Shown here in pieces: positions 40,260 through 49,047 of a stretch of DNA of 64,000 bases (position 1 is the stretch's first letter; each line of letters opens with the position of its first letter). This stretch comes from Leisingera sp. NJS204 (GTDB lineage Bacteria; Pseudomonadota; Alphaproteobacteria; Rhodobacterales; Rhodobacteraceae), in assembly GCF_004123675.1 (NCBI RefSeq), contig NZ_CP035417.1:1479501-1543500 (forward strand), in the 5' to 3' direction. The notes beneath the pieces are model-generated. The model ran no database searches. It saw only the letters and a list, made by a program, of their open reading frames with translations, and had not been told where the DNA came from. Position numbers and translations under genes: made by a program.

Positions 40260-40935
40260 ACTGACGCTGGAGCTGACAGGGATCAGCAAATCCTATCTGC
40301 AGGGCACGCCCGGCCAGGTGGATGTATTGCGCGGCGCTGATCTGACCTTGCAGGCGGGGGAGATTGTGGCGCTGGTGGCGCCCTCCGGTGCCGGTAAATC
40401 AACACTGCTGCATATCGCCGGCCTTTTGGATACGCCGGACGCGGGTGAGGTGCGGGTGGCGGGCGAGGACGTGAGCCGCAAGGGCGACCGCCGCCGCACC
40501 CGTGTGCGCCGTCAGGAGGTGGGGTTTGTCTATCAGTTCCACCACCTGCTGCCGGAGTTCACGGCGCTGGAGAACATCGTGCTGCCGCAGCTGGCCAACG
40601 GGGTCTCGCAAAAAGCCGCAGCCGCGCGGGCGGCGGATCTTTTGGCCACAGTCGGGTTGGCGGGCCGCGCCGGTCACCGCCCCGCGGCGCTGTCGGGCGG
40701 TGAGCAGCAGCGGGTGGCCTTTTGCCGCGCGCTGGCCAATGCGCCGCGGGTGCTGCTGGCGGATGAGCCGACCGGGAATCTGGATCCCGGCACTGCGGAT
40801 CAGGTGTTTGCAGCGCTGATGGAACTGGTGCGCGGCACCGGCCTGTCGGCGCTGATTGCCACCCACAACCTGGAGCTGGCTGCGCGGATGGACCGGCAGG
40901 TGAAGCTGCAGGACGGGTTGCTGGTGGCCCTGTGA
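40252..40935 (+). CDS. lolD: Lipoprotein-releasing ABC transporter ATP-binding protein LolD
   Basis: 227 residues. Walker [12 protein letters not shown] (about 43-53), Q-loop [12 protein letters not shown] (LolD-typical FHHLLPEF), signature [12 protein letters not shown], Walker [14 protein letters not shown] and the H-loop THNLELA are all present. It energises the permease encoded directly upstream, whose end overlaps its ATG by 8 bases. Note the Walker A starts A-P-S-G rather than the common G-P-S-G, a tolerated change. Confidence 0.95.
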   Translation: MSELTLELTGISKSYLQGTPGQVDVLRGADLTLQAGEIVALVAPSGAGKSTLLHIAGLLDTPDAGEVRVAGEDVSRKGDRRRTRVRRQEVGFVYQFHHLLPEFTALENIVLPQLANGVSQKAAAARAADLLATVGLAGRAGHRPAALSGGEQQRVAFCRALANAPRVLLADEPTGNLDPGTADQVFAALMELVRGTGLSALIATHNLELAARMDRQVKLQDGLLVAL

Positions 40936-40971
40936 GTATATTGCGCCTATGCGGCGCAGTGCCTTCGGCGA

Positions 40972-40994
40972 GAGTATTTTCGAAAAGGTGAAAG
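40972..40994. repeat. Intergenic GAGTATTTT...AAGGTGAAAG box
   Basis: GAGTATTTT followed by CGAA and AAGGTGAAAG, 37 bases after lolD. A close relative is at 45288-45308 (GAGTATTTGGGG, then AAGGTGAAG). Both follow GC hairpins (here CGCCTATGCGGCG). They resemble the GTATTT/CCAGAAAGAAG boxes at 12161 and 50554, so a common repeat family with two subtypes is likely. Confidence 0.5.
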
Positions 40995-41132
40995 CGGGGC
41001 AGGCAGCGGCAGGCGGAACCTTGCCGGCGGTGCCGGGAGCGGGCTATGGCCGGGTGCCGGGGTTTGCTATCAGGTGTTCAAACCGGAGCCGGCAGGTTAG
41101 GCTGGCCGGGAATGCGCAGAAAGGGCTGAGAC

Positions 41133-41450
41133 GTGGTGAATTCCGTTATCGAAAAAGATGTGACTGTTGAGGGCAATATCACCTCCAGCAAAGGCAGCGT
41201 CGAGGTCCGCGGCCGGGTGGTTGGCGACCTTTCGGCGCAGGCGGTGACGGTGCATCAGGGCGGCACGGTTGACGGCGCGCTGAGCGCGCAATCGGTGACC
41301 GTTGAGGGCACCTACAGCGGCAGAATCCAATGCGAGGATTTGCGGCTTGCCTCCAGTTCGCAGGTGAAGGCGGATGTGTCTGCCCAAAGCATGGCCACCG
41401 AAAGCGGTGCGCAGGTGGAAGGCAACATCAAGATCACCGGCAAGGGTTAG
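41133..41450 (+). CDS. Bactofilin-like polymer-forming protein
   Basis: 105 residues from a GTG (41133, or the adjacent GTG 41136); AAGGG lies upstream. The whole protein is a short right-handed beta-helix of bactofilin type (PF04519): repeating rungs such as VTVEGNITSSKGSVEVRGRV, GDLSAQAVTVHQGG, DGALSAQSVTVEGT, with hydrophobic residues every other position and Gly at turns. Bactofilins form non-nucleotide filaments that position cell-wall enzymes. Members are commonly 120-180 residues; this one lacks long unstructured tails and so is near the minimal size. Monocistronic, after lolCD. Confidence 0.85.
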   Translation: MVNSVIEKDVTVEGNITSSKGSVEVRGRVVGDLSAQAVTVHQGGTVDGALSAQSVTVEGTYSGRIQCEDLRLASSSQVKADVSAQSMATESGAQVEGNIKITGKG

Positions 41451-41511
41451 AGGTGCGGGTGAAAAAATCCGCTAGCCTGCTGTCAGCCTGGGCTGATCTC
41501 ACCTTGGCCAG

Positions 41512-41949
41512 TTAATCCGCGTATTTTGAAGGGCGGATCGGGTCAACTGAGCGCAGGTAAAAAACAGCCCCTCCAGCAAGGGTTCCCAAAAGGCCGATCG
41601 TGAATATGGTCTCCAATGGGACCCCTTTGCTGACCAGCACGGCCATCGCAAGGGACCAAACCAGAAAAGCAGCATACAAGGTGAGCGCGCCTAGGAATCT
41701 TGCTCGCTTCCGCGTCAATACTTTGGCGGCGAGAAACGCAGTCAAGAAGGGAAACCAGGTTTCTGCCACATGGTTCAGGAATTGCAGGCCTGGTGTGGCT
41801 CCGCCAGGGAAGGACATTCCGGTGAACAAAGCGAGAGCCGGATACTGCCAAGGAAGAAACGGGTTCATCGCTTCCATTACTGTGAGGAAAACCCAAACTA
41901 GAAATCCTGCCATGAATGCAGCGGCATAAGTGAGAAGGCGCTTTGTCAT
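41512..41949 (-). CDS. Four-helix membrane protein, hypothetical
   Basis: 145 residues from the ATG at 41949; a longer reading of the frame upstream is the shadow of the next gene. Four membrane helices (LLTYAAAFMAGFLVWVFLTV; a central pair; TIFTIGLLGTLAGGAVFYL). The first loop has the conserved-looking NPFLPWQYPALALFTGMSFPGG. Family not recognised. Composition is less G+C-rich than its neighbours, pointing to later acquisition. It follows the YdcZ-type gene on the same strand by 77 bases. Confidence 0.7.
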   Translation of the reverse strand: MTKRLLTYAAAFMAGFLVWVFLTVMEAMNPFLPWQYPALALFTGMSFPGGATPGLQFLNHVAETWFPFLTAFLAAKVLTRKRARFLGALTLYAAFLVWSLAMAVLVSKGVPLETIFTIGLLGTLAGGAVFYLRSVDPIRPSKYAD

Positions 41950-42026
41950 GTCTCGTTGCTCTTGCTGGAAGCGTTGATCTGCCGCAAGGGCAACGGCAGT
42001 CTTGTTCTTTTCCCGGTTTTTGCGTT

Positions 42027-42461
42027 TCACGCCATCTGGGTGATCCAGACCCCCAGCGCCATTACCGAAATTCCAGCTGTGCGGGTCAGGGTCAGGGGGC
42101 TGATCTGGGCGCCGAACAGCCCGTAGTGATCGATGGCTGCAGCTGAAATCAACTGGCCGATCAGCACGAAGAACACCGCATTGCCAACCCCGAAATGCGG
42201 CGCGACATGGGTGATGGACAGTACGTAGAAGGCCACCAGAACGCCTGCCAGCAGCAGGTGTTTGGGCGCGGCTGGGATTTTTGCCAGGGCTTGCGGGCCA
42301 ACAATCAGGCAATAGAGGATCGTGGCAATCAGCGCGATCAGGAACAGCACCACAGCGGCTGAGGCGGGGGAGCCGATCAGCTTGCCCAGGGCTGCATTCA
42401 GGGCGGCCAGCACCGGGATGCCAAGGCCCGCGGCCAGCATGATGAGGGCGTATTGTGTCAT
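42027..42461 (-). CDS. DMT-type membrane protein, YdcZ/DUF606 family
   Basis: 144 residues from the ATG at 42461; upstream extension to 42566 is not supported. Five membrane helices in a half-size DMT transporter layout: G-L-G-I-P-V-L-A-A-L-N-A-A-L-G-K-L-I-G-S-P near the N-terminus, helix 4 NAVFFVLIGQLISAAAIDHYGLFG, and the conserved H-Y-G. DUF606 proteins are thought to act as dimers of small efflux or uptake carriers; substrate unknown. Confidence 0.88.
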   Translation of the reverse strand: MTQYALIMLAAGLGIPVLAALNAALGKLIGSPASAAVVLFLIALIATILYCLIVGPQALAKIPAAPKHLLLAGVLVAFYVLSITHVAPHFGVGNAVFFVLIGQLISAAAIDHYGLFGAQISPLTLTRTAGISVMALGVWITQMA

Positions 42462-42610
42462 CGGGCGGCTCCTGAAGATTGCTTGCGAGAGTTGTGACCG
42501 GAAATCTCTTGGCAAAACAAGTGCTACGTTGCGGCGCAGATTCCGGCCCAGGCAAATTTGAGGCAAATTTGATTTTCCGGGGCCGTCAAAAGTGCAAGAA
42601 AACGACGGGG

Positions 42611-43291
42611 TCAGTCGCAGATGCCGCGCAGTTCGGCGTCCTTCCAGGGCAGGTAGACATCGCTTTCGCGGTTTTGCGGCAGGGCGCTGACGGGCATCGC
42701 TGCTTTCAGCATCCCGTGCAGCCGGCGGGTGCGTGCCGCCTGCGGGGCCAGGGCGCGGCAGCAGACGTATTCCTCAATGATGGCGCCCTGCTGCTCAAAG
42801 CCATAGGTGAGGAAATCCGGTTCGCCCTCGAGATCGAACAGATAGGGGTCGCGGTTCTGGCCGTGTTCTGCCGCAGCCCGCAGCGGCGAATAGCCGGTTT
42901 GCTTGCGGTTCTGCCACTGCCAGACGTGGGTGACTTCATGTGCGAGCAGCATCGCCTCGACAAGGTGCAGCTTGTCCGGATAGTCGGGAAGGTAGTTTTC
43001 CGTGTACCAGACTTTGGCAAAGAAGATCCGGTTGAACAGGGCCACCGCAGCGGGGGAAGAGGTGACGACCTCGTCCGTGACCGGCGGCAGGATACGTTCG
43101 CGGCAGGTGACACGCGGGCGCGGCATCCGGCGGAAGGTGACCGCCCCCACAGGGGCGCCGCGCACGATCCGCACCTTGCCGGCGTTCAGGCTGGACCCGT
43201 GCAGCCCGTCCAGATAAGCGCGCTCGGTCTCTGTCAGCGGGCGGCCGCAGGCGGAGAGAGCGAGCAGGGCAAGAAGCAGGGCGCGGATCAT
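42611..43291 (-). CDS. Lipoprotein with HExxH metallopeptidase-like motif
   Basis: 226 residues. Signal peptide with lipobox L-S-A-C (Cys 15). The central AHEVTHVWQWQNRKQTGYS (about 117-135) carries HEVTH, a zincin-type H-E-x2-H, with further Glu residues downstream (EGEPDF, IIEEYVC) that could supply the third metal ligand. The DUF4157-like environment H-E-x-T-H-V-W-Q is common in roseobacter lipoproteins, some of unproven activity. It is probably attached to the outer membrane. The tag gene lies immediately upstream on the same strand, 18 bases away. Confidence 0.8.
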   Translation of the reverse strand: MIRALLLALLALSACGRPLTETERAYLDGLHGSSLNAGKVRIVRGAPVGAVTFRRMPRPRVTCRERILPPVTDEVVTSSPAAVALFNRIFFAKVWYTENYLPDYPDKLHLVEAMLLAHEVTHVWQWQNRKQTGYSPLRAAAEHGQNRDPYLFDLEGEPDFLTYGFEQQGAIIEEYVCCRALAPQAARTRRLHGMLKAAMPVSALPQNRESDVYLPWKDAELRGICD

Positions 43292-43309
43292 GTTTGCATT
43301 GCCATCCGG

Positions 43310-43966
43310 TCAGCAGCTCATCGCCAGAACGCGGCTGATTTCGGTGAGCGAGCGGCCCGATTGCTCCATCCAGGTGTTGAAGGCAGCCTGCACGGATTTC
43401 AGCGCGGTTTTGGAGGTTGCGGGCTTGTCGATCACGCCTTCAGCGATCAGCCGGGCGGTGACGTCCCGGGACAGGATGAAGCTGTCGCGCCCGGCAAAGC
43501 GCATGGCGTATTGGCCGGTGTTGCCGCCCAGCCGGCTGCCGCGCTTTTTGAGCATGTCCAATAGCCCGATGTAGTCGGTGGAGGGCCAGCCGCCCAGCAC
43601 CTGGCCCGCGCCGCCCTCCGCGCGCAGCTCCATCAGCAGGGCGGCGTTTTCGCGCACGGTGGCCAGTTTGGCGCCGTTTCTGACAATCCGTGTGTCTTGC
43701 AGGATCCGGTCGAATTCCTCTTCAGCCATAAAGGCGCAAGGGCCGGGCTCAAACCCGTGAAAGACCTCCTCAAAGCCGTCCCATTTGGCCTCAATCACTT
43801 TCCAGTTGAAGCCCGCCTGGAAGATGCATTTGGTAATGGTGGCAAGCCAGCGGTCCTCGGGCAGATCCGCGACCTTGGGGTCGGGTTTGGCGAGTTTTTC
43901 CTCCAGCGCCTCCGGCCCGCCGTGGCGGTCTGCGGAGATGGCGCGGATGTCGTCAAAGGATCGCAT
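43310..43966 (-). CDS. tag: DNA-3-methyladenine glycosylase I
   Basis: 218 residues from the ATG at 43966 (MRSFDDIRAISADRHGG); the 51-residue upstream extension overlaps the next gene and is dropped. The TAG layout is present: WLATITKCIFQAGFNWKVIEAKW (about 40-62, the substrate pocket), the FMAEEEFDRILQDTRIVRNGAKL helix-turn-helix, and GGWPSTDYIGLLDMLKKRGSRLGGNTGQY. It removes 3-methyladenine from DNA. The Zn-binding His/Cys residues of E. coli Tag are not obvious, as in other divergent alphaproteobacterial forms. Confidence 0.85.
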   Translation of the reverse strand: MRSFDDIRAISADRHGGPEALEEKLAKPDPKVADLPEDRWLATITKCIFQAGFNWKVIEAKWDGFEEVFHGFEPGPCAFMAEEEFDRILQDTRIVRNGAKLATVRENAALLMELRAEGGAGQVLGGWPSTDYIGLLDMLKKRGSRLGGNTGQYAMRFAGRDSFILSRDVTARLIAEGVIDKPATSKTALKSVQAAFNTWMEQSGRSLTEISRVLAMSC

Positions 43967-43995
43967 GGCGGCTCCGGTGTGGCGTTCCGGTGAGG

Positions 43996-44760
43996 TTAGC
44001 GGCGGCGGCGCAGCTCGACAATGGACTTGCCGAGGCGGAAGGGGGCGGCAAAGCTGACGAGGCACAGCGCGATGATCTGCAGCACCAGGATATGGGCATT
44101 GGCCTGCAGGTATTCCCATTCGTCCTTCAGCTTGGACACATGGGTGATCAGGTCGTCATAGGCCCGCGCGATGATCAGGTAGTCGCCGGCGATGGCGGGG
44201 ACCTTGCGGCGCATGTTGTCGACGGCGGCCTGGGCAGGGGCGTCGAGCGAGGTGAAGACCAGAAACGCTTCCGGGTTGAATGCGCTGGCCTTGGCTTCCA
44301 TGTGTTTCATCTCTTCCATGTCGTCCCCGCCGGTGCCGAACAGGAAGTTGAGGCCCTGCAGCGGCGCCACCTCATTTGTTACCGCGATAAACAGGGGCAG
44401 TTCGGCGTTGCCGGCGGTGGAAGCGGAGAGGAATTCGACCTTTTCGCACAAGACCGCGATGTCGGCGTCATAGGCGGGGTCGCAGAACCGAAGGCGGAAG
44501 CGGGCGGCGTCGCGGTCAAAGGCCGCCGTGGCGGCATAGGCGATGTCGATCTGGCGTTCGAGTTTGGAGCTGTCGGCGGCGTAGATACCGGAGATCACCG
44601 CCACCAGCGCGCCGAAGCCGCCCAGCACCACCCACACGAGATCGGCCAGTTTCCAGGCGCGGTGGCCGGCCGGTTTGCGGAACAGGAAGATGGTGCCGAT
44701 GAGGCCCGCAAGGAAGAACAGCAAAAGCAGGGGCAGCTGGTTGTTTGCGATGAAATTCAT
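43996..44760 (-). CDS. Membrane protein with central soluble domain, hypothetical
   Basis: 254 residues. Two N-terminal membrane helices (LPLLLLFFLAGLIGTIFLF, about 9-27; LADLVWVVLGGFGALVAVISGIY, about 38-60), a soluble middle part of about 150 residues with two Cys (RFCDPAYDADIAVLCEK, about 90-106), and a C-terminal helix (ILVLQIIALCLVSFAAPF) ending in a basic R-R-R-R tail. The middle region is helical and probably periplasmic. Family not recognised. It is the first gene of a leftward string with tag and the metallopeptidase-like lipoprotein. Confidence 0.75.
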   Translation of the reverse strand: MNFIANNQLPLLLLFFLAGLIGTIFLFRKPAGHRAWKLADLVWVVLGGFGALVAVISGIYAADSSKLERQIDIAYAATAAFDRDAARFRLRFCDPAYDADIAVLCEKVEFLSASTAGNAELPLFIAVTNEVAPLQGLNFLFGTGGDDMEEMKHMEAKASAFNPEAFLVFTSLDAPAQAAVDNMRRKVPAIAGDYLIIARAYDDLITHVSKLKDEWEYLQANAHILVLQIIALCLVSFAAPFRLGKSIVELRRRR

Positions 44761-45659
44761 GCCCGGTCTCTTTGCTGTGATTGGCTTGCCTGACCATAGG
44801 AAGGGAAGGGGGTTTCAGGCAACAGGCATCACGGATGTGTCATGCGGCGGGCGGCGCGCATGGGTTTGGCCGGACGCGAGGGGTGCCTCTGTCCGGGTGG
44901 TTTGCTGTTCCGGGGGCCGGTTGGGCCGTTATGTGCTTAAGGCCAGGATGGTCCGGCCGGGTAGGAGGTGGCGGCGCCGCCAGGATGGCGGAGGGCCGGC
45001 AAGGGATCGCAAATCCCCATGTCCGCTCGAAAGCTCTCGGTCTGCGGAGAACCCCTGCACCCGATGAAGAGGAGGGTCTTGGGGGTTCCCGTATCTCCTG
45101 CTGGTGCGGGGTGTCAGCCCGCACCGTGTGTCGCGACGGTTGGGAGTATGGCAGAGCGGAGTTAAGGGCGCGCAAGCGGGGCGTGCGGTGGGTTGGGGCT
45201 TGGCGCAACGCCTTGACCGGAGCGCTTTCCGTTGATGTTGGGTGCCTCCCCTCTCGGCGGCAAAGCCGCCTGCCGGGCAGGGGGCGGGAGTATTTGGGGA
45301 AGGTGAAGGGGGCGGCGGTGCGCCCTTGTTGGGAAGTGAGATGTCGGCTGCACGGCCCGCGCCTGACCTTGCATCCGGGAGTTCGAACCGGACCGCGCAG
45401 CGGCAAACGCTCCGGGGGAGCGTTTGAGGTTCGGACGGGCGGAGCCCTTCGCTGATACCGGTGCTTTGGAAAGTGACGGTTGTGGTGTGCCCCTTGGGAC
45501 GTGAGGCGTCAGCCGCACGGCCCGCGCCTGACCTTCCCCCCGGGAAGGCGCTTCACGCCTCCCCAAGGTCAGGCGCGGGCTTTGACGGGTGAATGAATGC
45601 AGGAGTAATCAGTTAATGATTGTATTTACACTCAAATTTCTGACGGGAAAGGACTAGAA
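44761..45659. other. 899-base repeat-rich noncoding gap
   Basis: Open frames occur on both strands but they are mutually overlapping, Arg/Pro/Gly-rich and lack ribosome sites, so I do not call genes. Features seen: a GAGTATTT/AAGGTGAAG box (45288-45308), a 9-bp hairpin with GGG loop (45405-45413/45417-45425), and a direct plus inverted repeat (45351-45580). The last 80 bases become A/T-rich toward the SIR2-like gene. No tRNA is seen. Confidence 0.6.
45351..45580. repeat. 20-bp direct repeat with an inverted third copy
   Basis: CACGGCCCGCGCCTGACCTT occurs at 45351-45370 and again at 45516-45535. The complement of its last 16 bases is at 45565-45580, making a perfect 16-bp inverted repeat (45520-45535/45565-45580) around a smaller stem (AGGCG/CGCCT). 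The arrangement sits at the left edge of the A/T-rich SIR2-like gene. Confidence 0.7.
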
Positions 45660-46664
45660 TTGAGGAAGTTATACGTTTTTGGGAACGGGCTCGGGCGGGC
45701 GTTGTCCAACGAAGACTACAGTTTGTCTAGGGCCCTGCAATCAGCATGGGAAGACAATGCGGTTTTTTCAGTCGAGCAAAAGCAGTTGATCCATCAGTGC
45801 CTACCAGAAGATGTAATTGAAAATGATATTTTAGTTGCTCCCCAAGGTGAGGACCAATTGGACAAGTTGCAGCGTGTTCTTGCGGCGTGTGATGAAATTT
45901 CAAAAGTAGAAGTCGCCGGAGGCGTAGGTTGGTTAAACAATACTGGAAGAATTTTTCCTAATGCGATTAGGAGTTATATTCACCGTGCAGCGACCTATTT
46001 TCATCAACTTGAGTACGCTCTCCCTGACGAGTTTGTAACGTCGTTGATCGAAGGGGTAAGAGGTACTGGAAGCCACATCGCAACGCTAAATTATGATGAA
46101 CTTCTGTACCGTTCTTTTATTGGGACTGATCTTTTTGCACCTAGGCATCATCTTCTCGATGGGTTTCAGCACCAGTTTGCCGAAGAAAACCTGGTGCGCT
46201 TTCGCCCGGCGAGCCAGGGGTACTACTTACACCTTCACGGTAGCCCTTTGTACTATACCGACAACCAAGGCGCCATTAAGAAGACAAACCTTGCTGGTGT
46301 GAATAACTTAATCGGTCATTCGTCTACCCACCTAGTTTTAACGCACGTTGCTCATAAGGCAGCTGTCATCGCTTCAAGTCCATTGCTGCGTGCTTATTGG
46401 CGTGCACTTGAAGAGGCAATGGCAGAAGCAGATGGCGTTGTTTTGCTTGGCTACGGCGGGGAAGACCTCCATCTGAATAATTTGGTCAGCCGGTATTTTC
46501 GAGAAAAGCAGGTTGAAATTGTTGTGCGGGATAAACCTGAGTATCAAGCTGACAAAGGCGGTGGAGCTGCTGCTTTGTGGAGAGCGAAACTGGGCGTGAA
46601 CAATACGTATCTGTGGAGGCCACAGGGCATTCTGGAACACAGAGAGTGGCAGTGGTCAGAGTAA
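45660..46664 (+). CDS. SIR2-like (SIR2_2) protein, probable NAD-binding/hydrolysing
   Basis: 334 residues from a TTG at 45660 with AAAGGAC upstream; there is no ATG alternative near. The SIR2-like fold is indicated by the N-terminal G-N-G-L-G (8-12), T-L-N-Y-D (142-146, the NAD-pocket N-x-D), L-H-G-S (192-195, with the candidate catalytic His193) and G-Y-G-G-E-D-L-H-L (264-272). Members of this group in bacteria deplete NAD+ in antiphage systems (for example ThsA, DSR, SIR2-pAgo), but here there is no obvious sensor domain or partner gene. Base composition is clearly A/T-richer than parE beside it, so it was probably acquired. Transcribed toward parE, 17 bases between stops. Confidence 0.75.
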   Translation: MRKLYVFGNGLGRALSNEDYSLSRALQSAWEDNAVFSVEQKQLIHQCLPEDVIENDILVAPQGEDQLDKLQRVLAACDEISKVEVAGGVGWLNNTGRIFPNAIRSYIHRAATYFHQLEYALPDEFVTSLIEGVRGTGSHIATLNYDELLYRSFIGTDLFAPRHHLLDGFQHQFAEENLVRFRPASQGYYLHLHGSPLYYTDNQGAIKKTNLAGVNNLIGHSSTHLVLTHVAHKAAVIASSPLLRAYWRALEEAMAEADGVVLLGYGGEDLHLNNLVSRYFREKQVEIVVRDKPEYQADKGGGAAALWRAKLGVNNTYLWRPQGILEHREWQWSE

Positions 46665-46681
46665 TTGAGGGGGGAGCCCCC

Positions 46682-48640
46682 TCAAACATCCAGCTCCTCC
46701 ACGAACTTCGCGTTCTCCTGGATATACTGGTAGCGCAGCTCGGGTTTCTTGCCCATCAGCTGTTCGACCAGCTCGCCGGTCTCGCCGGGTTCGTCCTCGT
46801 CGATGGTGACGCGGATCAGCTTGCGGGTCGTGGGGTCCATGGTGGTTTCTTTCAGATCTTTGGCGTCCATTTCGCCAAGACCCTTGAAGCGGCTCACGTC
46901 AATCTTGCCCTTGCCGCCCAGACCCTTTTCCAGCCATTTGTCGCGCTCGGCCTCGTCGAGGCAGTAGACGCGGCGCGCACCTTGGGTGAGGCGGAACAGC
47001 GGCGGACAGGCGAGGTAGAGGTGGCCGCCGTCAATGAGCGGACGCATCTGGGTGAAGAAGAAGGTCATCAGCAATGATGCGATATGGGCGCCGTCGACGT
47101 CCGCATCGGTCATGATGATGATCTTGTCATAGCGCAGATCGTCGAGGTTGAACTTGGTGCCGGTGCCGACGCCAAGCGCCTCGCACAAGTCGCGGATTTC
47201 GGCGTTGGTGCCGATCTTGTTGGAGGCAGCCCCCAGCACGTTCAGGATTTTGCCCTTGAGCGGCAAGAGCGCCTGATTGACCCGGTTGCGCGCGCCCTTG
47301 CCTGAGCCGCCGGCCGAGTCGCCCTCGACAATGAACAATTCGGTGCCGGAGCGGTCTTTGGAGGTGCAATCGGTCAGCTTACCCGGCAGGCGCAGTTTCT
47401 TGGTGGCCGATTTGCGCTGGGTCTCTTTCTCCTGCTTGCGGCGCAGGCGTTCCTCGGCCCGCAGGACAAGGAAATCGAGAATGGCGCCGGCCGATTTGGT
47501 GTCGGCGGCCAGCCAGTTGTCGAAATGGTCGCGGACCGAGTTTTCGACCATTTTCGAGGCCGCCTCGGTCGACAGGCGGTCCTTGGTCTGGCCCACGAAA
47601 GCCGGGTCGGCGATGAAGCAGGAAATCAGCGCGCAGCCGCCTGCCATCAGGTCGTCGCGGGTGATCTGCGCGGCCTTTTTGTTGCCGACCAGCTCGCCGT
47701 AGGCCTTGATGCCCTTGAGGATCGCGGCCCAGAAACCGGCGACATGGGTGCCGCCTTCGGGGGTGGGGACGGTGTTACAGTAGGACTGCGTGAAGCCGTC
47801 GCGCGAAGGCGTCCAGTTGATCGCCCATTCGACGTAACCCGGCGCGTTGAACTTCTCGCGGAACTCGACCTTGCCGGCAAAGGGCGCGTCAGCATAGACG
47901 GAGGATTTGCCCAGGACTTCGCTCAGGTAGTCGCGCAATCCTCCGGGGAAGTGGAAGGTGGCCTCGGCCGGGGTTTCGCCGTCGTCAATGTGGGTTTTCC
48001 AGCGGATTTCGACGCCGGAGAACAGATAGGCTTTGGAACGCACCAGGGTCATCAGGCGCTTGGGCTTGAACCGGTGGGAGCCGAAGATCTGCTCATCCGC
48101 GTGGAAGGTCACGAAGGTGCCGCGCTTGTTGGGGGCGGCGCCGATTTTTTCCACCGGTCCCAGCGGCAGGCCGCGGGAGAAGCGCTGCTCGAACAACTCC
48201 TTGTTCTTGGCCACCTGCACCACCAGCGAATCCGACAGCGCGTTCACCACCGAGGAGCCGACGCCATGCAGACCGCCGGAGGTCTGGTAGGCCTTGCCGG
48301 AAAACTTGCCGCCTGCGTGCAGGGTGCAGAGGATCACCTCAAGCGCGGATTTGTCCGGGAACTTGGGGTGCGGGTCGATCGGGATGCCGCGGCCGTTGTC
48401 GGTGATGGTGACGGAATAATCCGCATTCAGGGTGACTTCGATACGGTTGGCATGGCCCGCGACGGCCTCGTCCATCGAGTTGTCGAGGATCTCGGCGACC
48501 ATATGGTGCAGCGCGCGCTCATCGGTGCCGCCGATATACATGCCGGGGCGCTGGCGGACCGGCTCAAGCCCTTCCAGAACTTCAATCGAGGAGGCGTCAT
48601 AGGTGTCGGCTGCAGGCGTGCTGAGGAGGTCGTCGGCCAT
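46682..48640 (-). CDS. parE: DNA topoisomerase IV subunit B
   Basis: 652 residues, the length of ParE rather than the longer GyrB. The GHKL ATPase has N-box AEILDNSMDEAVAGHA, G1 TDNGRGIPID, and the lid GGLHGVGSSVVNALS. The Toprim domain has EGDSAGGSGKGARNR, PLKGKILNV and the metal-binding DADVDGAHI. With ParC it decatenates daughter chromosomes. ParE is favoured over GyrB by length and by the R-x-Q-K-I-L-P-L-type loop being replaced with NQALLPLKGKILN; a gyrB elsewhere in the genome is assumed. Confidence 0.93.
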   Translation of the reverse strand: MADDLLSTPAADTYDASSIEVLEGLEPVRQRPGMYIGGTDERALHHMVAEILDNSMDEAVAGHANRIEVTLNADYSVTITDNGRGIPIDPHPKFPDKSALEVILCTLHAGGKFSGKAYQTSGGLHGVGSSVVNALSDSLVVQVAKNKELFEQRFSRGLPLGPVEKIGAAPNKRGTFVTFHADEQIFGSHRFKPKRLMTLVRSKAYLFSGVEIRWKTHIDDGETPAEATFHFPGGLRDYLSEVLGKSSVYADAPFAGKVEFREKFNAPGYVEWAINWTPSRDGFTQSYCNTVPTPEGGTHVAGFWAAILKGIKAYGELVGNKKAAQITRDDLMAGGCALISCFIADPAFVGQTKDRLSTEAASKMVENSVRDHFDNWLAADTKSAGAILDFLVLRAEERLRRKQEKETQRKSATKKLRLPGKLTDCTSKDRSGTELFIVEGDSAGGSGKGARNRVNQALLPLKGKILNVLGAASNKIGTNAEIRDLCEALGVGTGTKFNLDDLRYDKIIIMTDADVDGAHIASLLMTFFFTQMRPLIDGGHLYLACPPLFRLTQGARRVYCLDEAERDKWLEKGLGGKGKIDVSRFKGLGEMDAKDLKETTMDPTTRKLIRVTIDEDEPGETGELVEQLMGKKPELRYQYIQENAKFVEELDV

Positions 48641-49047
48641 GTGCGGGAACTGCTCTTCCTTGGTGTTGATTGGCAGCCATTATGGCAGGTGTCGGGGCCG
48701 GGTGGAAGAGGGACGCAAGGGGCTGTGGATAAGGCGGCTTGGGGGTCTGCTAAGGTCAGGGAGTAGAGCGGTCAGGGCATCTGTTGGCCGCAGGCGGGGG
48801 TAAGCCCCCGCCGTCATGTTGAAAGCGTGCCTCGGGCGGGACGGGGCGGTCGAGGGCTGAGGGGCGTGCCGCCGGGCGGAATGGTTTGCGGGGTAGTGGA
48901 ACTTTTCAGACGGCGGGCTGAAGGGCAGATAGTTTTCAAACCATCGAAAGTAGGTTCCGGTAATCCGGGTGCGGCGATATTCTCCGTGCGGTGCAGGGGG
49001 CTGCGGGCTACACCTCGGCCAGCGAATGGTATGAGGAGGGCCGCCAA
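48641..49047. other. Upstream region between parE and the decarboxylase gene
   Basis: 407 bases between divergent genes. An 8-bp GC hairpin (arms 48793-48800 and 48805-48812, loop TAAG) is the only clear structure. Promoters of both genes must lie here, but no convincing -35/-10 pair can be named. An in-frame GTG at 48991 could extend the decarboxylase by 19 residues. Confidence 0.5.

Noticed and set aside
45372-45392. GTTCGAAC that looks like a tRNA T-loop
   Set aside because: Flanking bases do not form the 5-bp T stem, and no acceptor, D or anticodon arms can be placed.
44781-45455. 224-codon open frame on the + strand in the gap before the SIR2-like gene
   Set aside because: Gly/Arg-rich, overlapped by an equally long frame on the other strand, no ribosome site, spans hairpins and repeats.
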